Notes: generated by a model not told the origin, from the letters alone. A stretch of 64,000 bases of DNA from Arthrobacter castelli DSM 16402 (GCF_000430705.1 NZ_AUMN01000003.1:1-64000); one strand, 5' to 3'; positions 53,316 to 61,656 are shown, numbered from the stretch's first letter. Numbers and translations: made by a program.

Positions 53316-55286
53316 TTGTCCAGACCGGATAGTGAGCACATCGCGACGGGAGATGAGGATCCGCCCGAGTCCGGGGGATCCTCCGGAGCATCCGGCATTC
53401 CGGATGCTCCGACTGACCCTGGGACGGAGAGCGTAGCCGAGACGGCAGATCCGGCACCGTCGCCGATTAAGGACACCGATACGGACGAGGAAATCACGGC
53501 GAAGCTCAAGCACCAGGGGGTGCGTCTGGGCAAAGGCAATATCGCTCCGGCCGTGTTCTGGCCGTCCCTGATCGCCGTCCTCGGGTTCGCGCTCTTCGCC
53601 ATCGCCTTCCCGGGGGCCGCCGACACGGCGCTTACGGGAACACAGGACTGGATCGTGCAGAACCTGGGCTGGTTCTACCAGATCGTTATCGCCGTCTTCA
53701 TCGTTGTGGCAGTGGCCATCGCGTTCTCCAAGTTCGGCAAGATCCGGCTGGGCAAGGATGACGAGGAGCCCGAGTTCGGGGTGTTCTCATGGTTCGCCAT
53801 GCTCTTCGCCGCAGGCATGGGCATCGGGTTGGTATTCTACAGCGTCGGCGAGCCGCTGACCTTCGCCACGAGCGGCCCGAAGCCCGGTTGGCCCGGCACC
53901 GAGACCAACGCGGAGGGCGTAACCTCGGTGGTCCCGGGCATGCAGAGTGAAGTCGCGCAGCTGGCCATGGCACAGACGTTCGTGCACTGGGGCCTGCACC
54001 CGTGGGCGACCTACGCCATCATCGGTTTGGCGTTGGCGTATGCGATCCATCGCCGCGGCCGTCCGGTCTCCATCCGCTGGGCACTTGAGCCCATCTTTGG
54101 AGAGCGCGTCAAGGGCTGGATCGGAGATGTCATCGACGTGCTCGCCGTCTTTGGCACCCTGTTCGGCATTGCCACGTCACTGGGCTTGGGAGTCCAACAG
54201 ATCTCGTCCGGCCTGATGGCGATGGGTGTCGTCGAATCGGCGAGCAATACGCTGCTGGTCGTCCTCGTCGTGGTCATCACCTTCCTCGCAACGGCGTCCG
54301 TTGTCACCGGTCTGGGCAAGGGCATTAAATGGCTGTCGAACATCAACCTGTCGATGGCCGGCCTGCTGCTGATTTCGGTGCTGCTGCTGGGGCCGACACT
54401 GTTCCTGTTCCAGAATTTCGCGCAGTCCATCGGCGTCTACCTCGCCGAGGTGCTCGGTATGACTTTCAACTCGGGCGCTTATACCGGTGAAGCCGGTGCC
54501 GAGTGGGCATCGAGTTGGACCATCTTCTACTGGGGCTGGTGGATGGCCTGGGCGCCGTTCGTCGGCGTCTTCATCGCGCGCATTTCCCGCGGCCGCACGG
54601 TTCGTCAGTTCATCGCCGGCGTGTTGCTGGTGCCTACCGCAGTCGGGTTCCTGTGGTTCGCCGTGATGGGGGGAACTGGTCTGTATCGTCAGCTGTTCGG
54701 CTCCGGCGGTCTGGTCGGGGAGGAGGGTGTCGTTCCCGAAGCTGCCCTCTTCGATATGCTCGGCGGACTGCCCCTGGGCAATATCCTGTCGGTGATCGCG
54801 ATCATCCTGGTGGCGATCTTTTTCATCACCTCATCGGACTCGGGCTCTCTGGTCGTGGATATGCTGGCCTCCGGCGGCCACCCGAATCCGCCGACATGGT
54901 CGCGTGTCCTGTTTGCGCTGCTCGAGGGTCTGCTGGCGATCGGTCTGCTGCTCTCCGGCGGACTGACCGCGCTGCAGGCCGGGTCGCTGGCCACTGCGCT
55001 TCCGTTCAGCGTGATCCTGCTGTTGATGTGCTGGGCCACGTTCCGGAGCCTGAAGGCGGACCAGGCACGTCGGGAAGAGGCGGATCGGCGTGCCCGTTAC
55101 GAGTGGTTCAGTGAGCAGCTGGCCGAGGACTTCGACGATACGCTCGGCAACCAGGTCGATTCGCGCATCGACGACCGGATCGACTACCGCCTCACCCGCA
55201 CGACGGGAGCTTTCAGCCGGCACTCCGAAGGCCAGCAGGATCAGCCCCGGGGGCGGGGAGCTTTCGGTCGCCGCAAGCGCGAATAG
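53316..55286 (+). CDS. BCCT-family betaine/carnitine/choline transporter
   Basis: The 656-residue permease is a BCCT transporter, a Na+- or H+-coupled importer of choline, glycine betaine, ectoine or similar solutes. Typical motifs are FSWFAMLFAAGMGIGLVFYS, HWGLHPWATYAIIGLALAYA, and the signature FYWGWWMAWAPFVGVFIARI. It has a long acidic N-terminus and a charged C-terminal tail of about 75 residues, as in osmosensing members such as BetP. The start is a TTG at 53316 with GGGAGG at good distance; no ATG or GTG fits better. It may be the compatible-solute importer that goes with ectABCD, or be part of the adjacent IclR regulon. Confidence 0.93.
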   Translation: MSRPDSEHIATGDEDPPESGGSSGASGIPDAPTDPGTESVAETADPAPSPIKDTDTDEEITAKLKHQGVRLGKGNIAPAVFWPSLIAVLGFALFAIAFPGAADTALTGTQDWIVQNLGWFYQIVIAVFIVVAVAIAFSKFGKIRLGKDDEEPEFGVFSWFAMLFAAGMGIGLVFYSVGEPLTFATSGPKPGWPGTETNAEGVTSVVPGMQSEVAQLAMAQTFVHWGLHPWATYAIIGLALAYAIHRRGRPVSIRWALEPIFGERVKGWIGDVIDVLAVFGTLFGIATSLGLGVQQISSGLMAMGVVESASNTLLVVLVVVITFLATASVVTGLGKGIKWLSNINLSMAGLLLISVLLLGPTLFLFQNFAQSIGVYLAEVLGMTFNSGAYTGEAGAEWASSWTIFYWGWWMAWAPFVGVFIARISRGRTVRQFIAGVLLVPTAVGFLWFAVMGGTGLYRQLFGSGGLVGEEGVVPEAALFDMLGGLPLGNILSVIAIILVAIFFITSSDSGSLVVDMLASGGHPNPPTWSRVLFALLEGLLAIGLLLSGGLTALQAGSLATALPFSVILLLMCWATFRSLKADQARREEADRRARYEWFSEQLAEDFDDTLGNQVDSRIDDRIDYRLTRTTGAFSRHSEGQQDQPRGRGAFGRRKRE

Positions 55287-55296
55287 TCCGTCGGCT

Positions 55297-55338
55297 CTGA
55301 ACGGGGTCGCGTCCGAGACGGGCGCGGCCCCGGTTCAG
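55297..55338 (+). terminator. Terminator-like hairpin after the BCCT gene
   Basis: CTGAAC-GGGGTCGCG (55297-55311) pairs with CGCGGCCCCGGTTCAG (55323-55338), with one bulge and one wobble pair. The stem is long and GC-rich, and lies 11 bases after the stop codon. Confidence 0.5.
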
Positions 55339-55343
55339 CTCTG

Positions 55344-55584
55344 ACCCACATCAGTGAGCGGACATTCGCCCGCCGGTTCGAAGAGGCCGTCGAGCTACCG
55401 CCTATGCGTTGGCTTCAGCACGAGAGAATCCACCGTGCCTGTCGCCTGCTCGAAAGCACCAGCCTTCCCATCGAGCGCGTCGCATCGGATAGTGGGGTTC
55501 GGTACCGCTGCCAACCTGCGCAGGGACGTCAGCGAGCATGCAGGTTGCCCGCCCCGGGACTATCGCCAGGCATTCCACCGGTAG
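55344..55584 (+). pseudogene. AraC-family regulator, truncated and frameshifted
   Basis: The C-terminal AraC/XylS DNA-binding domain is split over two frames. The first reads SERTFARRFEEAVELPPMRW, then LQHERIHRACRLLES and LPIERVASDSG; the second continues VGFGTAANLRRDVSEHAG and DYRQAFHR up to a TAG at 55582. Removal of one G from the GGGG run at 55494-55497 restores SGFGTAANLRR. The sensor domain (GlxA/DJ-1 type in close relatives) is missing. It is a pseudogene with at least two lesions. Confidence 0.85.
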
Positions 55585-55632
55585 CGGAGTATGTAGCCGC
55601 CGACATTTTGCCGTCAACGGTAGCGTGTGAGC

Positions 55633-56289
55633 ATGAGCGAATCCGAAACCGCCCGGGACCTGTTGCGCAACATGCCGGTGTTTCCACCGACACTGGCCGG
55701 CTTCGACCCGGAGGCGACGCCGGACAACCCGCTGGAGCTGTTCCTGGCCTGGCTGAGCCAGGCCGTCGACGCCGGGGTCCTGGCCCCGCATGCCGTCAAT
55801 CTGGCAACGATCGGACTCGACGGAATGCCGGATGCCCGTATCGTCATCCTGAAGGACGTGGGGCAGCGGGGCTTCTCCTTTGCCAGCAGCAGCGCAAGCC
55901 CGAAAGGCCGCCAACTGCAGGACTCGCCGTCGGCCGCGCTGACGTTCTTCTGGCCGGCAATGGGGCGGCAAATCCGGATCAGGGGCAGCGTGAGCGAAGG
56001 TCAAACCGCGGAGAATGCGCAGGATTTCCGACGCCGTAACCCGGTGGCGCGGGCACTGGTGCTGGCCGGGCGGCAAAGTGAGGTGATGATGGGCAGCGGT
56101 GACGACGGGGTCCAGGAGCAACTCGCGCGTCTCGACGCCGATGATGAGATCGTGTCAGCGGACTGGACGGTATTCACGGTCGCCGCCGAAACTGTTGAGT
56201 TCTGGCAGGCAGACACAAACCGCCGCCACACACGGCTGCGGTACAGCCGTGCGGGGCGGCGGTGGGACAAAGACCTGCTCTGGCCGTGA
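55633..56289 (+). CDS. Pyridoxine/pyridoxamine 5'-phosphate oxidase family protein
   Basis: The 218-residue protein is a PNPOx flavin-binding split-barrel with the PdxH order: NPLELFLAWLSQAVDAGV at the start, AVNLATIGLDGMPDARIVIL, FSFASSSASPKGRQL, AALTFFWPAMGRQIRIRGSV and the C-terminal VEFWQADTNRRHTRLRYSR resembling the PdxH end motif. Canonical PdxH has EFWQ...RLHDR. Here the end is altered (RRHTRLRYSR), so it may be a relative with a different substrate. The ATG at 55633 is chosen; a GTG two codons upstream is possible. It lies between two pseudogenes. Confidence 0.8.
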   Translation: MSESETARDLLRNMPVFPPTLAGFDPEATPDNPLELFLAWLSQAVDAGVLAPHAVNLATIGLDGMPDARIVILKDVGQRGFSFASSSASPKGRQLQDSPSAALTFFWPAMGRQIRIRGSVSEGQTAENAQDFRRRNPVARALVLAGRQSEVMMGSGDDGVQEQLARLDADDEIVSADWTVFTVAAETVEFWQADTNRRHTRLRYSRAGRRWDKDLLWP

Positions 56290-56383
56290 CCGGGCCGGCG
56301 CCCAGTAACGCCGGTGTAACGCATTGCGGTATAGGCTGCGCTCCACCAAACGGTATCGACGCCCGTAACTATCGAAAGCCGGT

Positions 56384-57160
56384 GTGGACGGCGTGGTGTG
56401 CGCTGGCGAGGCCCCGCCGGATGTGATCCGGGAATTGCAGTCCGTTCGCGCCGCCCTGGACGAACAGGTCCCGTCACGGACGGATGCGAACCTGCTGGTG
56501 GCAACGTGGAATGTGCGTGCCTTCAGCGATGTAACGCAACAGTGGCACGCCGGACCCGAAGATTCCCCCAACCGCGACTGGCACGCGGTGTGCTGCATCG
56601 CCGAGATCGTCTCGCATTTCGACGTCGTTGCCGTGCAGGAGGTGCGCCGTAACGTCACGGCGCTGCGCCTGCTGGCGGACCTGCTGGGGTCGGGTTGGTT
56701 CGGGTGTCCCCGAATTGATGTTGACCACCGTGCACGTGCTGTGGGGCAGCGATCCTGCCGAGCGGCTCCCTGAGATTACATCCTTCGCGTGGTGGATGCG
56801 TGAGTGGGCTGACCGCTCCGGAGGATGGAACGATAATCTACTGGTGTTGGGCGACTTTAACCTGGATCGAACCGGCGACCCGCTGTACGAAGCTTTCGTC
56901 TCCACCGGCCTGTGGCCGCCGACGGCACTGAACAGTGTTCCCCGAACCATATTCGAGGACCCGGGCTCACACCACTTCTACGAGCAGATTGCGTGGTTCT
57001 CTCAGCCGGATGGAACCAACTGCTGCAGTCAATGGAGTTCACCGGCCGCGCCGGATATTTCGATTTCCTCCCGCACGTCTTTGTTGGGCTGACGAGGAGG
57101 GAATTATCCTGGCGCGTCCCGGATCACTACCCACTGTGGGTTGAATTCATCGTTACCGGG
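56384..57160 (+). pseudogene. Endonuclease/exonuclease/phosphatase-family protein, internally deleted and frameshifted
   Basis: Three frames carry successive parts of one protein. Frame 1 (GTG at 56384) has NLLVATWNVRAFSD and FDVVAVQEVRRN. Frame 2 (from about 56726) has LTTVHVLWGSDPAERLPE, NDNLLVLGDFNLDRTGDPLY and EQIAWFSQ. Frame 3 (from about 57005) has LLQSMEFTGRAGYFDFLP and VPDHYPLWVEF. About 85 residues are missing between parts 1 and 2, including catalytic elements. The gene is dead, but all remaining parts are clearly of the EEP fold. Confidence 0.8.
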
Positions 57161-57449
57161 CGGTCTTCCAGAAGGTGTAATCGTCCTGGCTCAGTGCGCG
57201 GCGGGCTCCATCGGCCGCCTGCTTGATCCAGACCGTCCCCAGTCCCGGGGCGGTTTCTTGAACCTGCCCTTGATAGTAAATGGTGTTGCCCCTGCGGGCT
57301 TCGATCTCGTCTCCGCGGCTTACATTGCGCAGGCTGCGGATCCTCTTGAAACGGATGGTGGAAGGTTCTTCGGAAATATTCTCGGCTATGGAAATGGGTT
57401 CCTCCAGTTCGTCAGTGCTTTCGTTATGTAAACCAGCCGAGTCGCGCAA
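57153..57449 (-). CDS. Small hypothetical protein
   Basis: The 98-residue frame begins at a TTG (57449), has an acidic N-terminal half and a more ordered second half: RNVSRGDEIEARRGNTIYYQ, then VQETAPGLGTVWIKQ and LSQDDYTFWK. The second half looks like a small SH3-like or ribosome-associated fold seen in short actinobacterial proteins. I do not recognise a named family. The start is not well supported and the GC content is lower than that of neighbours. The stop overlaps the 3' end of the phosphatase pseudogene. Confidence 0.5.
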   Translation of the reverse strand: MRDSAGLHNESTDELEEPISIAENISEEPSTIRFKRIRSLRNVSRGDEIEARRGNTIYYQGQVQETAPGLGTVWIKQAADGARRALSQDDYTFWKTAR

Positions 57450-57476
57450 TTATTCCCGCATCCGGAGAATCCCCGC

Positions 57477-57917
57477 CTAGAACTTCGACAGCGCCCTCCG
57501 GATACGGCCCGGGGAGGGGTTGGTGAGCACCTCTTCGGCCAAGAGCACCGTCGGCACTGTCTCATTGCCGTTGTTGTTGTCCCGCACGTAGGCCCTGCCG
57601 GCGTCGTCGTGCCAGATATTGATCCACTCGGCCCGGTTGCCCGCCGTGTCCAACACCATCCGCAATCGGAGGCAATAGATGCAGCCGGGCCGCCAGAAAA
57701 TCACCACCGGCCGCTGCTGAGGGCCAGCGTCCTTCAAGATGTCCCAGGGTTGGCCGCTGCCGCCAAGTGCCGGGGAGACGAACCACGCGGCGGCCAGCAG
57801 GGCGATTGCGGCGATGAACGCAGACGTCCAGTTGCCATCCATGCCGTAGACGACCATGCAGACAACAGCGGCCACGGCCAGTCCAATGGCGGGATACCAG
57901 GGGCCAAGTGTCTTCAT
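57477..57917 (-). CDS. Membrane-anchored glutaredoxin/mycoredoxin-like protein
   Basis: The 146-residue protein has two N-terminal hydrophobic segments (about 8-25 and 31-48) and a C-terminal thioredoxin-fold domain. The redox motif is WRPGCIYCLRLR with C79 and C82, followed by WINIWHDDAGRAYVRDNNNG and ETVPTVLL with the cis-proline. This is the layout of actinobacterial glutaredoxin-like proteins related to mycoredoxin, which reduce mycothiol mixed disulfides. The ATG at 57917 gives full length. Confidence 0.87.
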   Translation of the reverse strand: MKTLGPWYPAIGLAVAAVVCMVVYGMDGNWTSAFIAAIALLAAAWFVSPALGGSGQPWDILKDAGPQQRPVVIFWRPGCIYCLRLRMVLDTAGNRAEWINIWHDDAGRAYVRDNNNGNETVPTVLLAEEVLTNPSPGRIRRALSKF

Positions 57918-57980
57918 GGGTTCAGTCTATGGTCGCGGGGCCGGCCGAAGTCCGCCCGGCGCTAGTGGCGTCGGGGTCGA

Positions 57981-58574
57981 TCAGGGTGCCTGCAGGAATA
58001 TTTCGACGAGCAGCTCAGCCCGTGCCCGGCGGGCGGTGTCCCTGAGCCGCCCGTCCCGGTCCAAGGTGGCGAGCCCATGCAGCGCGCTCCACAGCAGTTC
58101 CGTGCTGGTGTCGATATCGCGCGGCGGATTCGCCCGGTCCCGCAGTATAGCGGCCAGCTGGTCAAAAGCGGCAAGTAGTTCCTGGTCGGTCTCCTCGGCG
58201 GCGAAGCGGGACCGGATAGGCAATGTGAACATGGCCGCATAGACGGCCGGGTGCGCGGCGGCGAAATCCAGGTAACCGTCGACGACGGCGCGGAGCCTGG
58301 TGCGGTCGGTGTTATGTCGGTTGGTTGCGGATCCGGCAACCGAGGCAAGCTCGGAAAACCCTTCGAGTGCGACTGAGTTCATAATCTCCGCCATCCCGCC
58401 GGGGAAGTGGCTGTAGAGCACAGGCTGGCTGTACTCGATGGCATCGGCCAGCCGCCGGGTGGTGACGGCCTCCCAGCCGTCTGCCTCGGCCAGGGCACGT
58501 GCGTGGTTGATGATGTCCGCCCGCCGGGCTGCTTTGTCCCGGGTCTTCCGTGCGGCCGCCGTCGTTGTCGCCAT
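57981..58574 (-). CDS. TetR-family regulator (WHG-domain type)
   Basis: The 197-residue protein has a TetR helix-turn-helix (IINHARALAEADGWEAVTTR, then RLADAIEYSQPVLYSHFPGG) and a C-terminal domain with WSALHGLATLDRDGRL as in the WHG family. It is divergent from the DUF1772 gene, and the 82-base gap holds two copies of CTAGC-N3-GCTAG. It would repress both genes. The DUF1772/TetR pairing is common in actinobacteria. Confidence 0.9.
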   Translation of the reverse strand: MATTTAAARKTRDKAARRADIINHARALAEADGWEAVTTRRLADAIEYSQPVLYSHFPGGMAEIMNSVALEGFSELASVAGSATNRHNTDRTRLRAVVDGYLDFAAAHPAVYAAMFTLPIRSRFAAEETDQELLAAFDQLAAILRDRANPPRDIDTSTELLWSALHGLATLDRDGRLRDTARRARAELLVEIFLQAP

Positions 58575-58583
58575 AAAGAAAGC

Positions 58584-58596
58584 CTAGCGCCGCTAG
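58584..58596. promoter_or_regulatory. Operator CTAGC-N3-GCTAG, site 1
   Basis: CTAGC-GCC-GCTAG is a perfect palindrome 10 bases before the tetR start. It matches site 2 in both half-sites and spacing. Confidence 0.75.
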
Positions 58597-58617
58597 CCGT
58601 TGAGTGGAACAATCTGA

Positions 58618-58630
58618 CTAGCAGCGCTAG
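58618..58630. promoter_or_regulatory. Operator CTAGC-N3-GCTAG, site 2
   Basis: CTAGC-AGC-GCTAG is a perfect palindrome 27 bases before the DUF1772 start, 34 bases centre to centre from site 1. Confidence 0.75.
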
Positions 58631-58656
58631 AAAACATGTCAACGATAGGAAAAATC

Positions 58657-59112
58657 ATGGAACAGTTGGTGAGCGTCGTCGCCCTTCTGCTCGTGGGGCC
58701 GATGGTCGGCGTCGAACTGGCGGTGGGCCTGGTGGTTAATCCAACCGCCGACAGGCTGGCTGACGAAGCCGCCGTGCAGTCGCGCAGCACGGCGGCCGGT
58801 TCGCTCGGCCGGATGATGCCGTTCTGGTATGCCGGATCCCTGGCCGCCGCAGCGGTATGGACGGCACTATCGTGGGGGCAGCCCGGCGCATGGCTGGGAG
58901 GCGCCTCGGCCGTGCTGCTGGCGATCAGCGTGGCCATGTCGATTGTGCTGCTGGTCCCCATCAACAAGCGGGTCGCCAATTGGGCCACGGCCGGTGTGCC
59001 TGCGGAATGGAAGCAGCAGGTGCGCCGCTGGGACCGGCTGCACTACGGACGCGTGGCCATCATTGCGGTTGCCCTCGGGCTGTTGGTGTCCGGTGTTTCG
59101 CAGCAGCTGTAG
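58657..59112 (+). CDS. DUF1772-like integral membrane protein
   Basis: The 151-residue protein has four hydrophobic segments and matches the DUF1772 pattern: VALLLVGPMVGVELAVGLVV and NPTADRL near the start, MMPFWYAGSL, VPINKRVANW and a final RWDRLHYGRVAIIAVALGLL. The function is unknown. I start at the ATG at 58657, with AGGAAA upstream. It ends 3 bases before the convergent GH172 gene. Confidence 0.8.
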   Translation: MEQLVSVVALLLVGPMVGVELAVGLVVNPTADRLADEAAVQSRSTAAGSLGRMMPFWYAGSLAAAAVWTALSWGQPGAWLGGASAVLLAISVAMSIVLLVPINKRVANWATAGVPAEWKQQVRRWDRLHYGRVAIIAVALGLLVSGVSQQL

Positions 59113-59115
59113 CGG

Positions 59116-60222
59116 TCAGGCTCCGCGGCCAAGTTCCGGCGATGGGCCGGAACCAATATGGACTTCCATGTCGTCGGCGGTGGGTGCCGCCGGACGGGAT
59201 GTCGTTGGCCGGTCCAGGTAGAAGAAGGCGGTTGAGGCGATATCGTCCTGCAGCGGCAGGTATCGCCATCCGCTGCGCCATCCGAGAGCCTGGATGTCGA
59301 CCCGGAGCCGTTCGGCGAAATGGATGGGATCCGGAAGATGCCACCGGTACATGCCGAAGCGCTGCTGGCTCACATACAACCCGTCGCCACGGAGCACCTG
59401 CGGCATTCCCAGGTAAGGGGTGGAGAACTCCGTGTACCCTTCACCTGGGACGTCGAAGTTCCAGGCGCCGCCGAAATAGTCTTCGGTGCCGGTGCCGCAG
59501 ATGGTTGGGTACTCGACGTCGCTGTCCATGTAGAACTTGATCTCGCCTTCGCCCCACCAGCCATTGCTGTTCACGCCCCAGGCCATATACGTGCCGGCGT
59601 AGTGGCCCTTGCCTTCCACCCCGTCCACAATGGTGTGGGTCTCCTTGTAAGGCAACGGGTTGCTCCGGCGCCACTGTGCGTGCAGATAGGCATCGGACGA
59701 GTGATCGCCTCCCACCTCGTAGGAGATCTGGTAGTAGAGCACGACTTCCATCTCTGATGTATTCTCGATCGTCAATTCCGCCCCGTCGCGGAAAGGCATC
59801 GGCCAATAGGAATTGAACCCACCATTGGGGTTGGCAGCGATCGGCTCGGAGTTTACTTGGGTGAAGCTGCCCCAGCCGCTGCAGAAAAAATCGCCGTACG
59901 GAACCTCGATGGCGGGCTCGTTCGCTCCGTCCCAATAGGCGCGGAACAGCAGCGTACGCCAGTGATCACGATGAGTTGTCATCCAGATATGCGAGATCTT
60001 CGCGGGACCGTCGATACTGGCCAGCGTAAATGTTTCGCCCGGGCCGATCTTCACACTGGGCGAGACCTTCCACCCCGTGCCAAGGTCCCTGGCGCAGTCC
60101 TTGCCAGTGCCGGCGGTGGCCCGGCCGCCACCGCCGGCCGAACCGTCGAAGTTTTCCGGGCTGATGGAACGGGTCGTAACCGACCTGAGTGCGGCGATGC
60201 TGCTCAGACTTGGATGCGTCAC
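59116..60222 (-). CDS. DUF2961 / GH172 family glycoside hydrolase
   Basis: The 368-residue protein belongs to DUF2961, now glycoside hydrolase family 172, which includes alpha-D-fructofuranosidases/difructose dianhydride enzymes and D-arabinofuranosidases. Characteristic parts are GPAKISHIWMTTHRDHW, EVPYGDFFCSGWG, FNSYWPMPFRDGAELTIEN, and ICGTGTEDYFGGAWNF with the catalytic acidic residues. The start is GTG at 60222 behind GGAGAAGAA. No signal peptide is present, so the substrate is taken up first, which fits the divergent ABC sugar transporter and LacI. Confidence 0.9.
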   Translation of the reverse strand: MTHPSLSSIAALRSVTTRSISPENFDGSAGGGGRATAGTGKDCARDLGTGWKVSPSVKIGPGETFTLASIDGPAKISHIWMTTHRDHWRTLLFRAYWDGANEPAIEVPYGDFFCSGWGSFTQVNSEPIAANPNGGFNSYWPMPFRDGAELTIENTSEMEVVLYYQISYEVGGDHSSDAYLHAQWRRSNPLPYKETHTIVDGVEGKGHYAGTYMAWGVNSNGWWGEGEIKFYMDSDVEYPTICGTGTEDYFGGAWNFDVPGEGYTEFSTPYLGMPQVLRGDGLYVSQQRFGMYRWHLPDPIHFAERLRVDIQALGWRSGWRYLPLQDDIASTAFFYLDRPTTSRPAAPTADDMEVHIGSGPSPELGRGA

Positions 60223-60302
60223 TTCTTCTCCGAAGGGTGGTTGGTTCAGTGGCCCGGCGCATGTCGAGGAGGTGCGCGGAAGCCGGCATTTTGGGTCATT
60301 GT

Positions 60303-60318
60303 GTGCAATCGATTTCAC
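60303..60318. promoter_or_regulatory. LacI operator candidate at the GH172/lacI divergent region
   Basis: GTG-C-AATCGATT-T-CAC is a palindrome with one mismatched pair, 81 bases before the GH172 start. Its core AATCGATTTC is also found at 61646-61656. Confidence 0.65.
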
Positions 60319-60464
60319 TAATCTAGGTCGGGTCAAGGATGATGTCAATGAGGGGTGGCGGCAGTGCTAGGCTTCAAGCAGTGGTGGCGCCGAAAGCGCC
60401 GATCGGTGATTGAGCGGGCGCTCCGCTTCCCGATTGGTGGACGAGACTTCTTGCGGTGGGATGC

Positions 60465-61460
60465 GTGACGACAATATACGAAGTGGCCGAACGTGCCGGC
60501 GTTTCGCCTGCAACGGTGTCGCGGGTTTTCAACGGGTCACCGGTTTCGGCGGAGAAGACGCGGCATGTCCGCAAGGCGGCCGCCGACCTGAATTTCGTGC
60601 CGAACCGCACCGCCCGCACCCTGCGTCGCAAGAACTCCGAGATGATCGCGCTGATCCTGCCGGACATCGAAAATCCCTACTTCACGTCCATGGCCAGGGG
60701 CGTTGAGGATGTGGCCCAGGCCGCCGGTTACTCCCTGGTGCTGTGCAACACCGACGATGATCCGGGCAAGGAATCCCAGTACCTGGATATTGCGGCCTCC
60801 GAGCATATGGCCGGAGTCGTCCTGGCGCCCGTGGCCCGCCACGCGGACGAGCAACTGCTCGAGCTTCCCGGCAGGCCACTCATCTCCGTCGATCGGACGA
60901 CCGGGCTGCCGGTGGATGCTGTGATGATGGATAACTTCGCAGCGGGGAAAGATGCCGTCACTGCGCTGTATCAGGGAGGTTACCGCCGCATCGCATGCAT
61001 CACCGGACCGGACGATGTCGAGACTGCCGTTGAGCGGGCGCGGGGATGGAAATCCGTCGTGGACCGGAGGCAGATGTTTGCCGACCCGGGCGCCTTCACC
61101 CGCTTCTCCACCTTCCGGGTGGATGGCGGCCGGACCGCAATGGCGAGCCTGCTGGAGTCGCCGTCTCCTCCAGATGCTGTGGTGGCAGCCAACAATGTGA
61201 TGTCCATCGGGGCGCTGCAGGTGTTGGCGGAGGCGGGGATGAGGCCACCGCACTTCGGAGTCGCCACGATCGGCGACCTGCCATTCACCACCATCTCGCC
61301 GAAGAGCGTCACCGTGGTGCACTTACCCGCCCGCCATATGGGGGTCACCGCTGCGCAATTGCTGATTGAGCGGATCCAAGGGGACCCCCAGCCGGTGCGG
61401 ACGGTCGTGCTGCGCCACGAGACCCGTCCGGCGGCTTACCCGCACCCCGCCGGCGCGTAG
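60465..61460 (+). CDS. LacI-family transcriptional regulator
   Basis: The 331-residue protein starts with a LacI headpiece (TTIYEVAERAGVSPATVSRV, hinge LNFVPNRTARTLRRKN) followed by a sugar-binding-protein-like effector domain (MIALILPDIENPYFTSMARG, VAGVV-type and late TTISPKSVTVVHLPARHMGV). I choose the GTG at 60465; a GTG three codons upstream is also in frame. It is divergent from GH172, followed by an ABC transporter, and AATCGATT-type sites occur in both promoters, so it is the likely local repressor. Confidence 0.92.
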   Translation: MTTIYEVAERAGVSPATVSRVFNGSPVSAEKTRHVRKAAADLNFVPNRTARTLRRKNSEMIALILPDIENPYFTSMARGVEDVAQAAGYSLVLCNTDDDPGKESQYLDIAASEHMAGVVLAPVARHADEQLLELPGRPLISVDRTTGLPVDAVMMDNFAAGKDAVTALYQGGYRRIACITGPDDVETAVERARGWKSVVDRRQMFADPGAFTRFSTFRVDGGRTAMASLLESPSPPDAVVAANNVMSIGALQVLAEAGMRPPHFGVATIGDLPFTTISPKSVTVVHLPARHMGVTAAQLLIERIQGDPQPVRTVVLRHETRPAAYPHPAGA

Positions 61461-61474
61461 GGGCCGCCCTCGCC

Positions 61475-61535
61475 GCCTGCCGAATGTGCCAGGCGGAGTC
61501 ACGCGGCTTGCCGAATGTGGCAGGCGCAGCCACGC
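61475..61535. repeat. Two tandem 30-base hairpin repeats after lacI
   Basis: Unit 1 (61475-61504) and unit 2 (61506-61535) agree at 26 of 30 positions, with a period of 31. Each folds as GC(C/T)TGCC-GAATGT-G(C/G)CAGGC, a 6-7 bp stem with a GAATGT loop, followed by GGAGTCACGC or GCAGCCACGC. They lie 15 bases after the lacI stop and may end its transcription. Confidence 0.65.
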
Positions 61536-61644
61536 AGCCACGCGGGCCCTTGCAGCCACCGCACTCCGTCGCCCCCTGCGTCAGGGGCCAAAGGACCGCC
61601 CAAGGGTCGATCGTCGGATTTTTCGTTCCCACACTCTTGTTTAT

Positions 61645-61656
61645 GAAATCGATTTC
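61645..61656. promoter_or_regulatory. LacI operator candidate at the ABC transporter promoter
   Basis: GAAATCGATTTC is a perfect 12-base palindrome 111 bases before the binding-protein gene. It sits between a TTGTTT (61638-61643) and an ATACTG (61661-61666), which are 17 bases apart and could be the -35 and -10 elements. Confidence 0.7.

Noticed and set aside
61475-61535. CRISPR-like array
   Set aside because: Two 30-base units without a spacer between them and with internal hairpins are a tandem duplication, not repeats and spacers, and no cas gene is present.
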